Below, one piece after another: positions 49,827 to 58,860 of a stretch of 64,000 bases of DNA. Made by a program: the position numbers and the translations under genes. This DNA comes from Pseudomonas sp. UBA2684 (lineage in GTDB: Bacteria; Pseudomonadota; Gammaproteobacteria; Pseudomonadales; Pseudomonadaceae), in NCBI GenBank assembly GCA_002354655.1, contig DELY01000001.1:71006-135005 (forward strand), in the 5' to 3' direction. The notes beneath the pieces were generated by a model. The model was not told where the DNA came from. It searched no databases and was given only the letters and a program-made list of their open reading frames with translations. Position 1 is the stretch's first letter, and each line of letters starts with the position of its first letter.

Positions 49827-51092
49827 TTATTTCTCAAGAATCAGAATGGCGCGGAAGTCGTTGACGTTGGTACGCGTCGGCCCGGTGACGATCAGTTCGT
49901 CGAGGGCGGCGAAGTAGCCATAGCCGTTGTTGTTGTCCAGTTCGTCGCGGGCCGAGAGGCCCTGCAAACCGGCGCGGGCGTAGCTGTAGGGGGTCATGAT
50001 GGCGCCGGCGTTGTCTTCCGAGCCGTCGATGCCGTCGGTGTCGCCAGCCAGGGCGTAGACCCCGGCGAGGCCTTTGAGGCTCTCGGTGAGGCTGAGCAGG
50101 AATTCCGCATTGCGCCCGCCACGGCCGTTGCCGCGCACGGTGACGGTGGTTTCGCCGCCGGAGAGGATGACGCAGGGCGGCCGGATCGGCTGGCCGTGCA
50201 GCAGCACTTGTTTGGCGATGCCGGCATGTACCTTGGCCACCTCGCGCGATTCGCCTTCCAGATCGCCGAGGATCAGCGTGGCGAAGCCGGCGGCGCGGGC
50301 TTTGGCGGCGGCGGCGTCGAGGGCCTGCTGCGGCGTGGCGATCAGCTGGAAGTGGCTGCGCGCCAGGCATGGGTCGCCGGGCTTGACGGTTTCCGAGCGC
50401 GGGTCGTGCAGCCAGGCGTGCACGTTGGCCGGGATGTCGATGCTGTAGCGGGCGAGGATCGCCAGCGCCTCGGCCGAGGTGGTCGGGTCGGCCACGGTCG
50501 GGCCGGAGGCAATCACCGTGGCTTCGTCGCCCGGCACGTCGGAAATCGCGTAGGTGTAGACGCTGGCCGGCCAGCAGGCCTTGGCCAGACGGCCGCCCTT
50601 GATCGCCGAGAGGTGCTTGCGCACGCAGTTCATCTCGCCGATCGACGCGCCCGACTTGAGCAGCGCCTTGTTGATCGCCTGCTTGTCCTTGAGGCTGATG
50701 CCGGCGGCCGGCAGGGCGAGCAGGGAAGAGCCGCCGCCGGAGAGCAGGAAGAGCACCCGGTCGGCTTCGCTGAGGCCGCTGACCAGTTCCAGCACGCGGC
50801 GCGCCACGCGTTCGCCGGCATCATCCGGCACCGGGTGGGCGGCTTCGACCACTTCGATCTTGCGGCAGTTGGCGCCGTGCTCGTAGCGGGTGACCACCAG
50901 GCCGGAGACCTCGCCTTGCCATTCGCGTTCGATCACCTCGGCCATCGCCGCGGCGGCCTTGCCGGCGCCGATGACGATGACCCGACCGCTGCGATCTTCC
51001 GGCAGGTAGTCAGCCAACACCTGGCGCGGATGGGCGGCGTCGATGGCGCTGGCGAACAGCTCACGCAGCAGGCTTTGCGGGTCGATAGACAT
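49827..51092 (-). CDS. ttuD: Glycerate 2-kinase, MOFRL family (often annotated TtuD/hydroxypyruvate reductase)
   Basis: A 421-residue protein starting MSIDPQSLLRELFASAIDAA. RSGRVIVIGAGKAAAAMAEV and LFLLSGGGSSLLALPAAGIS are the N-terminal domain loops; LSGGETTVTVRGNGRGGRNA and LAGDTDGIDGSEDNAGAIMT are the MOFRL domain. The family includes ATP-dependent glycerate 2-kinases; older annotation calls it hydroxypyruvate reductase. Kinase activity suits its place between tartronate semialdehyde reductase and pyruvate kinase. Upstream codons to 51143 are open but unlikely. Confidence 0.9.
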   Translation of the reverse strand: MSIDPQSLLRELFASAIDAAHPRQVLADYLPEDRSGRVIVIGAGKAAAAMAEVIEREWQGEVSGLVVTRYEHGANCRKIEVVEAAHPVPDDAGERVARRVLELVSGLSEADRVLFLLSGGGSSLLALPAAGISLKDKQAINKALLKSGASIGEMNCVRKHLSAIKGGRLAKACWPASVYTYAISDVPGDEATVIASGPTVADPTTSAEALAILARYSIDIPANVHAWLHDPRSETVKPGDPCLARSHFQLIATPQQALDAAAAKARAAGFATLILGDLEGESREVAKVHAGIAKQVLLHGQPIRPPCVILSGGETTVTVRGNGRGGRNAEFLLSLTESLKGLAGVYALAGDTDGIDGSEDNAGAIMTPYSYARAGLQGLSARDELDNNNGYGYFAALDELIVTGPTRTNVNDFRAILILEK

Positions 51093-51227
51093 GGCGATCT
51101 CTCTTGTTATGGCTGGAACAACGTCGGTTCTAGTGCGCAGCATCCTGGGGCAAGACGCTGTGCACTAGAATCGACCCACCCGGCAGGCAGGCCGTGACAC
51201 CGCCTGCCGGGAGGTCGAAAGGGGGGG

Positions 51228-51308
51228 TAGGATGGGTTGAGCTTGCGATACCCATCAGGGCGGGCATGGCTTGGCTCGATGGGTATCGCTGCGCTCAACC
51301 CATCCTAC
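51228..51308. repeat. Head-to-head palindromic repeats, GATGGGTTGAGC / GATGGGTATCGC family
   Basis: GATGGGTTGAGCTTGCGATACCC and GATGGGTATCGCTGCGCTCAA are inverted copies with GGGCATGGC between; described in parts here. It lies between the glycerate kinase and reductase genes and may stabilise or split the transcript. Confidence 0.8.
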
Positions 51309-51320
51309 GGGAGTGACGCG

Positions 51321-52211
51321 TCACTCCCCACGGATATTGAAGTTGGCCATATGTTCCAGGCCCTTGATCAACGCCGAGTGGTCCCAGCCGCTGCCGCCGA
51401 TGGCCGCGCAGGTGCTGAACACTTGCTGGGCGTTGGCGGTGTTGGGCAGGTTGAGGCCCAGCTCGCGCGCGCCGGCCAGGGCCAGGTTGAGGTCTTTCTG
51501 GTGCAGGCTGATACGGAAGCCTGGGTCGAAGGTGCCCTTGATCATGCGCTCGCCGTGCACTTCAAGGATCTTCGAACCGGCGAAACCGCCCATCAGCGCT
51601 TCACGCACCTTGGCTGGGTCGGCGCCGTTCTTCGCGGCGAACAGCAGGGCTTCGGCCACCGCCTGGATGTTCAGGGCGACGATGATCTGGTTGGCGACCT
51701 TGGCGGTCTGGCCGTCGCCGCTGCCGCCGACGCGGGTGATGTTCTTGCCCATGGCCTGGAACAGCGGCAGCGCGCGTTCGAAGGCATTCGGGCAACCGCC
51801 GATCATGATCGACAGGGTCGCGGCCTTGGCACCGACTTCACCGCCGGATACCGGCGCGTCAAGGTAGGCAGCGCCAGTGGCTTTGATCTTCTCGGCGAAG
51901 ACTTTGGTCGCGGTCGGCGAGATCGAGCTCATGTCGATCACTACCTTGCCGGCGCCAACACCTTCGGCGACGCCGTCCTTGCGGAACAGCACGTCTTCAA
52001 CCTGCGGGGTATCCGGCACCATGATGATGATGAATTCGGCTTCCTGCGCCACTTCGCGCGGGTTGGCCAGGCCGATGCCGTTGTCGCCCAACAGGTCGGC
52101 CGGGGCCTTGTCGAAGTGCTCGGAGAAGAACAGGGTGTGCCCGGCTTTTTGCAGGTTCTGCGCCATAGGCTTGCCCATGATGCCGGTGCCGATAAATCCG
52201 ATTTTTGCCAT
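51321..52211 (-). CDS. glxR: Tartronate semialdehyde reductase
   Basis: A 296-residue beta-hydroxyacid dehydrogenase. The Rossmann motif is KIGFIGTGIMGKPMAQNLQK, the substrate motif DAPVSGGEVGAKAATLSIMI, and the catalytic lysine is expected in GDGQTAKVANQIIVALNIQA. It reduces tartronate semialdehyde, made by Gcl, to D-glycerate. AGGAT precedes the start. It lies 55 bp after hyi. Confidence 0.95.
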   Translation of the reverse strand: MAKIGFIGTGIMGKPMAQNLQKAGHTLFFSEHFDKAPADLLGDNGIGLANPREVAQEAEFIIIMVPDTPQVEDVLFRKDGVAEGVGAGKVVIDMSSISPTATKVFAEKIKATGAAYLDAPVSGGEVGAKAATLSIMIGGCPNAFERALPLFQAMGKNITRVGGSGDGQTAKVANQIIVALNIQAVAEALLFAAKNGADPAKVREALMGGFAGSKILEVHGERMIKGTFDPGFRISLHQKDLNLALAGARELGLNLPNTANAQQVFSTCAAIGGSGWDHSALIKGLEHMANFNIRGE

Positions 52212-52266
52212 GAGAAAATCCTCTTGTAATTAGTACGTCAGGCTTCTACAGGGAAAGCGAGCGGGG

Positions 52267-53049
52267 TCAGATGACGTTATGGGTTTTCAGCCAGCCGAGG
52301 CCGGCAGCGGTGGTGGTGGCTGGCTTGTATTCGCAGCCGATCCAGCCCTGGTAGCCGATGCGGTCCAGGTGCTCGAAGAGGAAGCGGTAGTTGATCTCGC
52401 CAGTGCCCGGCTCGTTGCGGCCCGGGTTGTCGGCCAGCTGCACATGGTTGATCACGGTGAGGTTGGCCTCGACGGTACGCGCCAGGTCACCTTCCATGAT
52501 TTGCATGTGGTAGATGTCGTATTGCAGGTACAGGTTGCTGCTGGCGACCTTCTCGCGAATGGCCAGGGCCTGCTTCGTGGTGTTCAGGTAGAAGCCGGGG
52601 ATGTCGCGGGTGTTGATCATTTCCATGACCAACTTGATGCCCGCGGCTTCGAGCTTTTCGGCGGCAAACTTGAGGTTGTCGACAAAGGTCTGCTCGACGG
52701 TGGCGCAATCCAGACCCTGCGGGCGGATACCGGCCAGGCAGTTGATCTGCTGGTTGCCCAGCACCTTGGCGTAGGCGATGGCCTGGTCGACACCGGCGCG
52801 GAATTCTTCAACGCGGTCGGGGTGGCAGGCGATACCGCGCTCGCCCTTGGCCCAATCGCCGGCCGGCAGGTTGAACAGCACCTGCTCAAGCTGGTTGGCA
52901 TCCAGGCGCGCCTTGATCACTTCAGCGGCGAAGTCGTAGGGGAAGAGGTATTCGACACCGCTGAAACCGGCGGCAGCGGCGGCGTCGAAACGCTCCAGAA
53001 AGTCCACTTCGGTGAACAGCATGGACAGGTTGGCGGCAAAACGGGGCAT
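52267..53049 (-). CDS. hyi: Hydroxypyruvate isomerase
   Basis: A 260-residue TIM-barrel protein of the Hyi/IolE type. MPRFAANLSMLFTEVDFLER is the usual start after GGAGG. KLVMEMINTRDIPGFYLNTT and LQYDIYHMQIMEGDLARTVE hold the metal-binding acidic residues, and HVQLADNPGRNEPGTGEINY the family signature. It interconverts hydroxypyruvate and tartronate semialdehyde, alongside Gcl and GlxR. Confidence 0.95.
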   Translation of the reverse strand: MPRFAANLSMLFTEVDFLERFDAAAAAGFSGVEYLFPYDFAAEVIKARLDANQLEQVLFNLPAGDWAKGERGIACHPDRVEEFRAGVDQAIAYAKVLGNQQINCLAGIRPQGLDCATVEQTFVDNLKFAAEKLEAAGIKLVMEMINTRDIPGFYLNTTKQALAIREKVASSNLYLQYDIYHMQIMEGDLARTVEANLTVINHVQLADNPGRNEPGTGEINYRFLFEHLDRIGYQGWIGCEYKPATTTAAGLGWLKTHNVI

Positions 53050-53072
53050 ATAAGCCTCCTCTGATCTAGCTA

Positions 53073-53184
53073 CCTCTCCCCTCGGGAAAGGGCTGGGGTG
53101 AGGGCAGCAGCAATTGGGTCGAGACGAAGACTGCGTGCTTCACACAGCCCTCACCCCCGGCCCCTCTCCCAGTGGGAGAGGGGA
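53073..53184. repeat. Inverted repeats between gcl and hyi
   Basis: CCTCTCCC...GGCTGGGGTGAGGG and CCCTCACCCCCGGCCCCTCTCCC are inverted copies 42 bp apart; the second also has its own hairpin, CCCCTCTCCC-AGT-GGGAGAGGGG. No T run. Confidence 0.75.
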
Positions 53185-53194
53185 GCAAAGCGCA

Positions 53195-54970
53195 TCAATC
53201 CAGCAGCGAGATCGCAGTCGGTGCGTCGGCGCCGCGCTCGGCGAGTTCTTCGAACTCGTTGACCGCATTGATCTCGACACCCATGGAGATGTTGGTGACC
53301 CGCTCCAGGATGACCTCGACCACTACCGGCACGCGGTGCTCGGTCATCAGGCGCTGGGCCTCGGCGAAGGCGGCTTGCAGGTTGTTGGCGTCGAGTACGC
53401 GGATGGCCTTGCAACCCAGGCCTTCCACCACGGCAACGTGGTCGACGCCGTAACCGTTGAGCTCCGGTGCGTTGATGTTCTCGAAGGCCAACTGCACGCA
53501 GTAGTCCATCTCGAAACCGCGCTGCGCCTGACGGATCAGACCCAGGTAGGAGTTGTTCACCAGCACGTGGATGTACGGCAGGTTGAACTGCGCACCGACC
53601 GCCAGCTCCTCGATCATGAACTGGAAGTCATAGTCGCCCGACAGCGCCACCACGGAACGGCTCGGATCGGCCTTGACCACGCCAAGGGCCGCCGGAATGG
53701 TCCAGCCCAGTGGGCCTGCCTGGCCACAGTTGATCCAGTGACGCGGCTTGTAGACGTGGAGGAACTGCGCGCCGGCAATCTGCGACAGACCGATGGTGCT
53801 GACGTAGCAGGTGTCCTTGCCGAAGAACTCGTTCATCTCTTCGTAGACGCGCTGCGGCTTGACCGGCACGTTGTCGAAGTGAGTCTTGCGTTGCAGGGTG
53901 CGCTTGCGCTCACGGCAGGATTCGACCCAGGCACTGCGGTCTTTCAGCTTGCCAGCGGCTTTCCACTCGCGGGCTACTTCGAGGAACGCGTCCAGGGCGG
54001 CGCCGGCGTCGGAGACGATGCCCAGGTCCGGGTTGAACACGCGGCCGATTTGCGTCGGCTCGATGTCGACGTGGATGAACTTGCGACCTGCGGTGTACAC
54101 ATCGACGCTGCCGGTGTGGCGGTTGGCCCAACGGTTACCGATGCCGAATACCAGGTCGGATTCCAACAGGGTGGCGTTGCCGTAGCGGTGCGAGGTCTGC
54201 AAGCCGACCATGCCGACCATCAGTTTGTGATCGTCCGGGATCGCGCCCCAGCCCATCAGGGTTGGCACAACCGGTACGCCGGTCAGTTCGGCGAATTCCA
54301 CCAGCTTGTCTGACGCGTCGGCGTTGAAGATGCCGCCACCGGCAACCAGCAGCGGGCGCTCGGCGTCGTTGAGCAGGGCAATGGCTTTCTCCGCCTGCAC
54401 GCGGTTGGCCGCTGGCTTGGCCAGGGGCAGCGGTTCGTAGGCGTCGATGTCGAATTCGATCTCGGCCATCTGCACGTCGAACGGCAGGTCGATCAGCACC
54501 GGGCCTGGACGGCCGCTGCGCATTTCATAGAAGGCTTTCTGGAAGGCACGTGGCACTTGGCCCGGCTCCATCACGGTGGTCGCCCACTTGGTCACCGGCT
54601 TGACGATGCTGGTGATGTCGACGGCCTGGAAGTCTTCCTTGTGCATACGCGCACGCGGCGCTTGGCCGGTGATGCACAGAATCGGGATGGAGTCGGCCGA
54701 TGCCGAGTACAGGCCGGTGACCATGTCGGTGCCAGCCGGGCCGGAGGTGCCGATGCACACGCCGATGTTGCCGGCGTTGGTGCGGGTGTAACCCTCAGCC
54801 ATGTGCGAGGCACCTTCGACGTGGCGAGCCAGGACGTGGTCGATACCGCCGACTTTCTTCAGTGCAGCGTACAGCGGGTTGATGGCGGCGCCGGGGATGC
54901 CGAACGCAGTGTCAACGCCTTCGCGGCGCATCACCAGTACGGCGGCCTCGATTGCTCTCATTTTGGCCAT
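53195..54970 (-). CDS. gcl: Glyoxylate carboligase
   Basis: A 591-residue thiamine-diphosphate enzyme. The usual catalytic glutamate is replaced by Val51 ([14 protein letters not shown]), a known peculiarity of Gcl. ThDP and magnesium are bound by [20 protein letters not shown] and the asparagine pair in VNNSYLG. FAD-binding segments such as [20 protein letters not shown] lie in the middle. It joins two glyoxylates to tartronate semialdehyde and carbon dioxide. GAGG precedes the start. TTGTATACAA lies 27 bp upstream. Confidence 0.97.
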   Translation of the reverse strand: MAKMRAIEAAVLVMRREGVDTAFGIPGAAINPLYAALKKVGGIDHVLARHVEGASHMAEGYTRTNAGNIGVCIGTSGPAGTDMVTGLYSASADSIPILCITGQAPRARMHKEDFQAVDITSIVKPVTKWATTVMEPGQVPRAFQKAFYEMRSGRPGPVLIDLPFDVQMAEIEFDIDAYEPLPLAKPAANRVQAEKAIALLNDAERPLLVAGGGIFNADASDKLVEFAELTGVPVVPTLMGWGAIPDDHKLMVGMVGLQTSHRYGNATLLESDLVFGIGNRWANRHTGSVDVYTAGRKFIHVDIEPTQIGRVFNPDLGIVSDAGAALDAFLEVAREWKAAGKLKDRSAWVESCRERKRTLQRKTHFDNVPVKPQRVYEEMNEFFGKDTCYVSTIGLSQIAGAQFLHVYKPRHWINCGQAGPLGWTIPAALGVVKADPSRSVVALSGDYDFQFMIEELAVGAQFNLPYIHVLVNNSYLGLIRQAQRGFEMDYCVQLAFENINAPELNGYGVDHVAVVEGLGCKAIRVLDANNLQAAFAEAQRLMTEHRVPVVVEVILERVTNISMGVEINAVNEFEELAERGADAPTAISLLD

Positions 54971-54996
54971 TGTCTTGTGCCTCTTTTGTTATCAGA

Positions 54997-55006
54997 TTGT
55001 ATACAA
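54997..55006. promoter_or_regulatory. TTGTATACAA palindrome upstream of gcl
   Basis: Perfect 10-bp palindrome 27 bp from the gcl start. The same TGTATACA core is at 55147-55154, facing the GlcG-like gene, and at 56681-56688 near the TetR and moaA starts. Such cores are typical repressor half-sites, often of GntR-family proteins. Confidence 0.65.
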
Positions 55007-55146
55007 AACAGCTGTGACGGATTCTATTCAGCTCATGACTTCGTGGTCAACAAATTTTCTGCGGCGGGTTGCGCTCAGCAGAAAATCTTTTAAAACGCCT
55101 GTTTGAGCCATGCTGCGCGAATGCCAAGGCGGGCTGCTTGGTTTTA

Positions 55147-55154
55147 TGTATACA
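55147..55154. promoter_or_regulatory. TGTATACA site in the gcl / GlcG-like shared region
   Basis: The second copy of the core, about 150 bp from the first, in an AT-rich stretch. It is 133 bp before the divergent gene at 55287. Confidence 0.55.
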
Positions 55155-55286
55155 AAACAATTTTCTATTGTATCTATCTATTGTGTTTTTTGTTTCTAGT
55201 GGGATAGTTGGGGCGAGCTTTGGATTGCCTCTGCGGGTTTCCCGCGAGGCGTTTCGTTCGACTTATTTCATTTGGAAGGGCAGCAC

Positions 55287-55727
55287 ATGAACGCATTGAA
55301 CCTGCAACTGGCCACCACCTTGAGCAATCGCGCGCTGGCGGTTGGCCGGGAAATCTCAGCGGCGCCGCTGACCGTCGCGGTACTGGATGCCGGTGGTCAC
55401 TTGATCAGCCTGCAACGTGAAGACGGTGCCAGCCTGTTGCGTCCGCAGATCGCCATCGGCAAGGCATGGGGCGCGCTGGCGCTGGGCAAGGGCTCACGCC
55501 TGATCGCCGCCGACGCGCAGCAGCGTCCGGCGTTTATCGGCGCGGTGAACAACCTGGCGGCCGGCAACCTGGTGCCGGCGCCGGGTGGCGTGCTGATCCG
55601 CGATGAGCGCGGCGAGGTGATCGGCGCCATCGGCATCACCGGCGACACCTCGGACATCGACGAGCAGTGCGCAGTCAGCGCGGTGGAAGCGGTTGGGCTT
55701 AAGGCGGATGCGGGTATCGCCGCCTGA
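55287..55727 (+). CDS. GlcG/HbpS-family haem-degrading-like protein
   Basis: A 146-residue DUF336/GlcG protein starting MNALNLQLATTLSNRALAVG; a TTG at 55272 also opens the frame. SAAPLTVAVLDAGGHLISLQ and APGGVLIRDERGEVIGAIGI are the family signatures. GlcG members often accompany glycolate/glyoxylate genes, and their biochemical role is not settled. It is divergent from gcl, and shares its control region. Position and strand match PA1503. Confidence 0.88.
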   Translation: MNALNLQLATTLSNRALAVGREISAAPLTVAVLDAGGHLISLQREDGASLLRPQIAIGKAWGALALGKGSRLIAADAQQRPAFIGAVNNLAAGNLVPAPGGVLIRDERGEVIGAIGITGDTSDIDEQCAVSAVEAVGLKADAGIAA

Positions 55728-55739
55728 GCATGCGCGGCT

Positions 55740-55803
55740 TGTGGGAGGGGCTTCAGCCGCGACTGTAACGATTAACAACTCGCCGCTAAAGCGCCTCCCA
55801 CAG
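55740..55803. repeat. REP-type palindrome (TGTGGGAGGGGCTTCAGCCGCG)
   Basis: Arms TGTGGGAGGGGCTTCAGCCG and CGCCGCTAAAGCGCCTCCCACA, nearly complementary. It is related to 25263-25321. Confidence 0.8.
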
Positions 55804-55827
55804 GTCTGTTGTATGTGAAACAGAAAT

Positions 55828-55866
55828 AAAAAACGGTGAATGCTTTGCGGCATTCACCGTTTTTTA
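55828..55866. terminator. Bidirectional Rho-independent terminator
   Basis: AAAAAACGGTGAATGC-loop-GCATTCACCGTTTTTT, 16-bp stem with A and T runs on the two sides. It separates the convergent GlcG-like and TetR genes. Confidence 0.9.
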
Positions 55867-55904
55867 TTGCAGCCGTTTATTCCGGGCCTGGCGGACAAGC
55901 AGGC

Positions 55905-56549
55905 TTACGCGCTAGTGACCTGCTCGGACGGGCTGGGCACGTTTTCGTCGATCTCGCAGCCCTTGATTACCAGACGGATGATGGTCTGGGCCGCGGCTTC
56001 GTAGTCGTCGTCGCTGAGGCTGGCCTTGCCGGTGACGGTGGCGATCTGCCAATCGAAATCGGCGTAGGTCTGGGTCGCGGCCCAGATGCTGAACATCAGG
56101 TGGTGCGGATCGACGGTGGCCATCAAGCCCTGGTCGATCCAGCGCTGGATGCAGGAGATGTTGTGCTTGGCCTGGGCGTTGAGCTGCTCGGTTTGCTCGG
56201 CGGAGAGGTGCGGCGCACCGTGCATGATCTCGCTGGCGAACACTTTGGAGGCGAACGGCAACTCACGGGAGATGCGAATCTTCGAGCGGATATAGGCCCT
56301 TAGCACTTCGGCTGGATTACCGGGCTGATTGAACGGCGCGGAGGCGGCGAGCAGCGGTTCGATGATGCTTTCCAGCACCTCGCGGTAGAGGTTTTCTTTC
56401 GACTTGAAGTAGTAGTAGACGTTGGGTTTGGGCAGGCCGGCCTTGGCGGCGATGTCACTGGTTTTGCTCGCGGCAAACCCCTTGTCGGCGAACTCTTCAC
56501 TGGCCGCGCGCAAGATCAGCTCTTTGTTGCGCTCGCGAATACTGGTCAT
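55905..56549 (-). CDS. TetR-family regulator (RutR-like), between gcl and moaA loci
   Basis: A 214-residue protein. The helix-turn-helix is FAASKTSDIAAKAGLPKPNV, then YYYFKSKENLYREVLESIIE. The C-terminal domain is of the TetR_C type seen in RutR and related purine/pyrimidine regulators (ISCIQRWIDQGLMATVDPHH). It is PA1504-like by position. It would regulate gcl, moaA or the NCS1 genes (inference). It starts 130 bp from the TGTATACA core at 56681. Confidence 0.87.
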   Translation of the reverse strand: MTSIRERNKELILRAASEEFADKGFAASKTSDIAAKAGLPKPNVYYYFKSKENLYREVLESIIEPLLAASAPFNQPGNPAEVLRAYIRSKIRISRELPFASKVFASEIMHGAPHLSAEQTEQLNAQAKHNISCIQRWIDQGLMATVDPHHLMFSIWAATQTYADFDWQIATVTGKASLSDDDYEAAAQTIIRLVIKGCEIDENVPSPSEQVTSA

Positions 56550-56680
56550 AAGCCTCTATACATTCTTGTGCCACCCGGCGCCGGGCTAGCGGTCGGGCAT
56601 GGTAGCACCGGCCTCGCGACGGCCTCAAGCTGGCGCCCCGTGGGGCTGTGAGCAGATAACTGACTCCGCAGTCAATTTAT

Positions 56681-56688
56681 TGTATACA
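56681..56688. promoter_or_regulatory. TGTATACA site between the divergent TetR and moaA genes
   Basis: TATTGTATACAGG, the third copy of the core. It lies 84 bp before the moaA GTG start and 132 bp before the TetR start. Confidence 0.55.
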
Positions 56689-56771
56689 GGATTTGGTTTT
56701 TCTGTTTCTATCTGCTCCTCTGCGGTTCACAACAAAAACGTCCCGGCTCCTTGAGCACCTGGAGACCCGCT

Positions 56772-57767
56772 GTGCACAACGCCTCGCTGGTCGACCCCTT
56801 CGGTCGGCGCATCACTTACTTGCGGTTGTCGGTCACCGATCGCTGCGATTTTCGCTGCACCTACTGCATGAGCGAGGACATGCTCTTCGCCCCGCGCCAG
56901 CAGATCCTCAGCCTGGAAGAGCTCTATAGCGTGGCCGATGCCTTTATCGGTCTGGGCGTCAAACGCATCCGCATTACCGGTGGCGAACCGCTGGTGCGCA
57001 AGAACCTCTTGAGCCTGTTGGCGCGCCTGGGCAGCCGCCCCGAGCTTGAGGACCTGGCCATCACCACCAACGGTTCGCAACTGGCCGAACTGGCTCCGCA
57101 ACTGCGCGCGGCTGGGGTCAAGCGCCTGAATATCAGCCTCGACTCCTTGCGGCGCGAACGCTTTGCCGCCTTTACCCGGCGCGACCGACTCGACCAGGTA
57201 CTGGCCGGTATCGAGGCGGCGCGCGCGGCGGGTTTCAGCCGGATCAAGCTGAACAGCGTGGTGCAGAAAGGCCGCAACGACGACGAGGTGCTCGATCTGC
57301 TCGAGTTCGCCATCGAGCGCGATCTGGACATCAGCTTTATCGAAGAAATGCCGCTGGGCAGCATCTCCAGTCACCAGCGGCAAGAGACGTTCTGCACCAG
57401 CGATGAGGTGCGCCAGCGCCTCGAACAACGTTATCGCCTGGTGCGCAGCAGCAAGCAGACCGGTGGCCCGTCGCGTTACTGGCAGGTGGTGGGGAGCGCG
57501 ACGCAGGTGGGCTTTATCTCGCCGCACAGCCACAACTTCTGCGGCGACTGCAACCGCGTGCGGGTCACCGCCGAGGGCAAACTGGTGCTGTGTCTGGGGC
57601 ACGAAAACGCCCTCGACCTGAAAGGCCTGCTGCGCGCCCATCCGGGCGATGGCCAGCGCTTGCGCGAGGCGCTGCTGGGCGCGTTGCAGCTTAAGCCGGA
57701 ACGGCATCACTTCCAGGCGGATAGCCAGGTTCAGGTCGTGCGCTTCATGAGCATGACCGGCGGCTGA
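56772..57767 (+). CDS. moaA: GTP 3',8-cyclase MoaA
   Basis: A 331-residue radical-SAM enzyme starting molybdenum cofactor synthesis. The SAM cluster motif is CDFRCTYCM, and ITGGEPLVRKNLL follows. The second iron-sulfur site is FCGDCNRVRVTAEGKLVLCL. The C-terminal pair GG, needed for activity, is present (MTGG). I choose GTG at 56772 (VHNASLVDPFGRRITYLRLS) after GGAGA; a TTG at 56751 is in frame. Only moaA is here, not the other Mo genes, so it is probably a second copy, as PA1505 is in PAO1. Confidence 0.93.
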   Translation: MHNASLVDPFGRRITYLRLSVTDRCDFRCTYCMSEDMLFAPRQQILSLEELYSVADAFIGLGVKRIRITGGEPLVRKNLLSLLARLGSRPELEDLAITTNGSQLAELAPQLRAAGVKRLNISLDSLRRERFAAFTRRDRLDQVLAGIEAARAAGFSRIKLNSVVQKGRNDDEVLDLLEFAIERDLDISFIEEMPLGSISSHQRQETFCTSDEVRQRLEQRYRLVRSSKQTGGPSRYWQVVGSATQVGFISPHSHNFCGDCNRVRVTAEGKLVLCLGHENALDLKGLLRAHPGDGQRLREALLGALQLKPERHHFQADSQVQVVRFMSMTGG

Positions 57768-57834
57768 CTGGGCGCGCCGCCGCTGGCGGGCCATCAGCAT
57801 TCAATTCGATCGACGACTCACCAGGAGGGTTGCT

Positions 57835-58656
57835 GTGAAGCTTGCGCGCGTCTGCAGTCTGTTCGCCGTTGTATGTGCCTCGGGCGCCAGTGCCGAGAGC
57901 TATGTCATCGGTGTGGAAAATCTTGCCTTTGCGCCGCACTACAGCGTCGATAAGCAGGGGCAGTATCAGGGGTTTGCCCGTGAGCTGTTCGACCGCTTCG
58001 CCGCCCACAGCGGGGTGCAGCTCAGTTATAAGGCGCTGCCGGTGGAGCAACTGTTACCGGCGCTGTTAGCGGGGCAGATCGATTTCAAATACCCGGACAG
58101 CGCCACTTGGGCGCAGACGCAGAAAGCCGGCAAGGGCTTGAGCTATAGCCAGGGCGTGGTCAATTACGTGGATGGCGTGCTGGTCGCCCCGCAGCGCCAG
58201 GGGCAACCGCTCGAACGGCTCAAGCGCCTGGCCATGGTCAATGGCTGGACCCCGTGGGGGTATCAGGCGCGTATCGATGCGCAGCAGATTCAACTGACCT
58301 ACAGCGACGATCTGCGGCAGATGATCCGCCAGGCGCTGAAGAAGGACACCGACGGCGCCTACTTCAACGTGGTGGTCGCCACGCATTACCTCGACAACAT
58401 TCGCGCGCGGCCTGGCGCCTTGGTATTCGATGCCAAATTACCGCACACCCGCGGCACCTTTCATTTGTCCACGCGCAAGCATGCGGCGCTGCTACAGCGC
58501 TTCGACCGCTTTCTCCTCGAACAGCAGGCCGAGGTGGCGGCGCTGAAAGGTAAATATCAGGTCGAGGCCAACCTGGATTCGGAGTTCATGGGCCTGGAGC
58601 AGTGGAAGGTCGACTACCTCAAGCGCCGCCAGAGCCGAGACGCCAGCGGCGGTTGA
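57835..58656 (+). CDS. Exported binding-protein-like protein next to moaA
   Basis: A 273-residue protein starting at GTG with AGGAGGGT. A signal peptide (LARVCSLFAVVCASGASA) precedes a class-3 substrate-binding fold: GVENLAFAPHYSVDKQGQYQ, GFARELFDRFAAHSGVQLSY, IDFKYPDSATWAQTQKAGKG. It follows moaA by 67 bp, so they may be co-transcribed. No permease is adjacent, so it may be a sensor partner or an orphan binding protein. Position matches PA1506. The ligand is unknown. Confidence 0.85.
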   Translation: MKLARVCSLFAVVCASGASAESYVIGVENLAFAPHYSVDKQGQYQGFARELFDRFAAHSGVQLSYKALPVEQLLPALLAGQIDFKYPDSATWAQTQKAGKGLSYSQGVVNYVDGVLVAPQRQGQPLERLKRLAMVNGWTPWGYQARIDAQQIQLTYSDDLRQMIRQALKKDTDGAYFNVVVATHYLDNIRARPGALVFDAKLPHTRGTFHLSTRKHAALLQRFDRFLLEQQAEVAALKGKYQVEANLDSEFMGLEQWKVDYLKRRQSRDASGG

Positions 58657-58860
58657 GGCCGTGGCCCGAGCTGCCGTGGTGTTCCGCGACGAACGGTTGC
58701 AGCTCCGCGTAGATCAGGCCTGTAGACGGCTGCTTGGTCTCGGTTCGCGTGGCAACCTGACAGTTTTTCTGAACCTTCGCGCACCGCAGGCCGTCCACTC
58801 ACCTGAGCGGCCAAGCTGCAACCTTGGCTTATACCGATGGACTGATATGAGGAATTCGAA

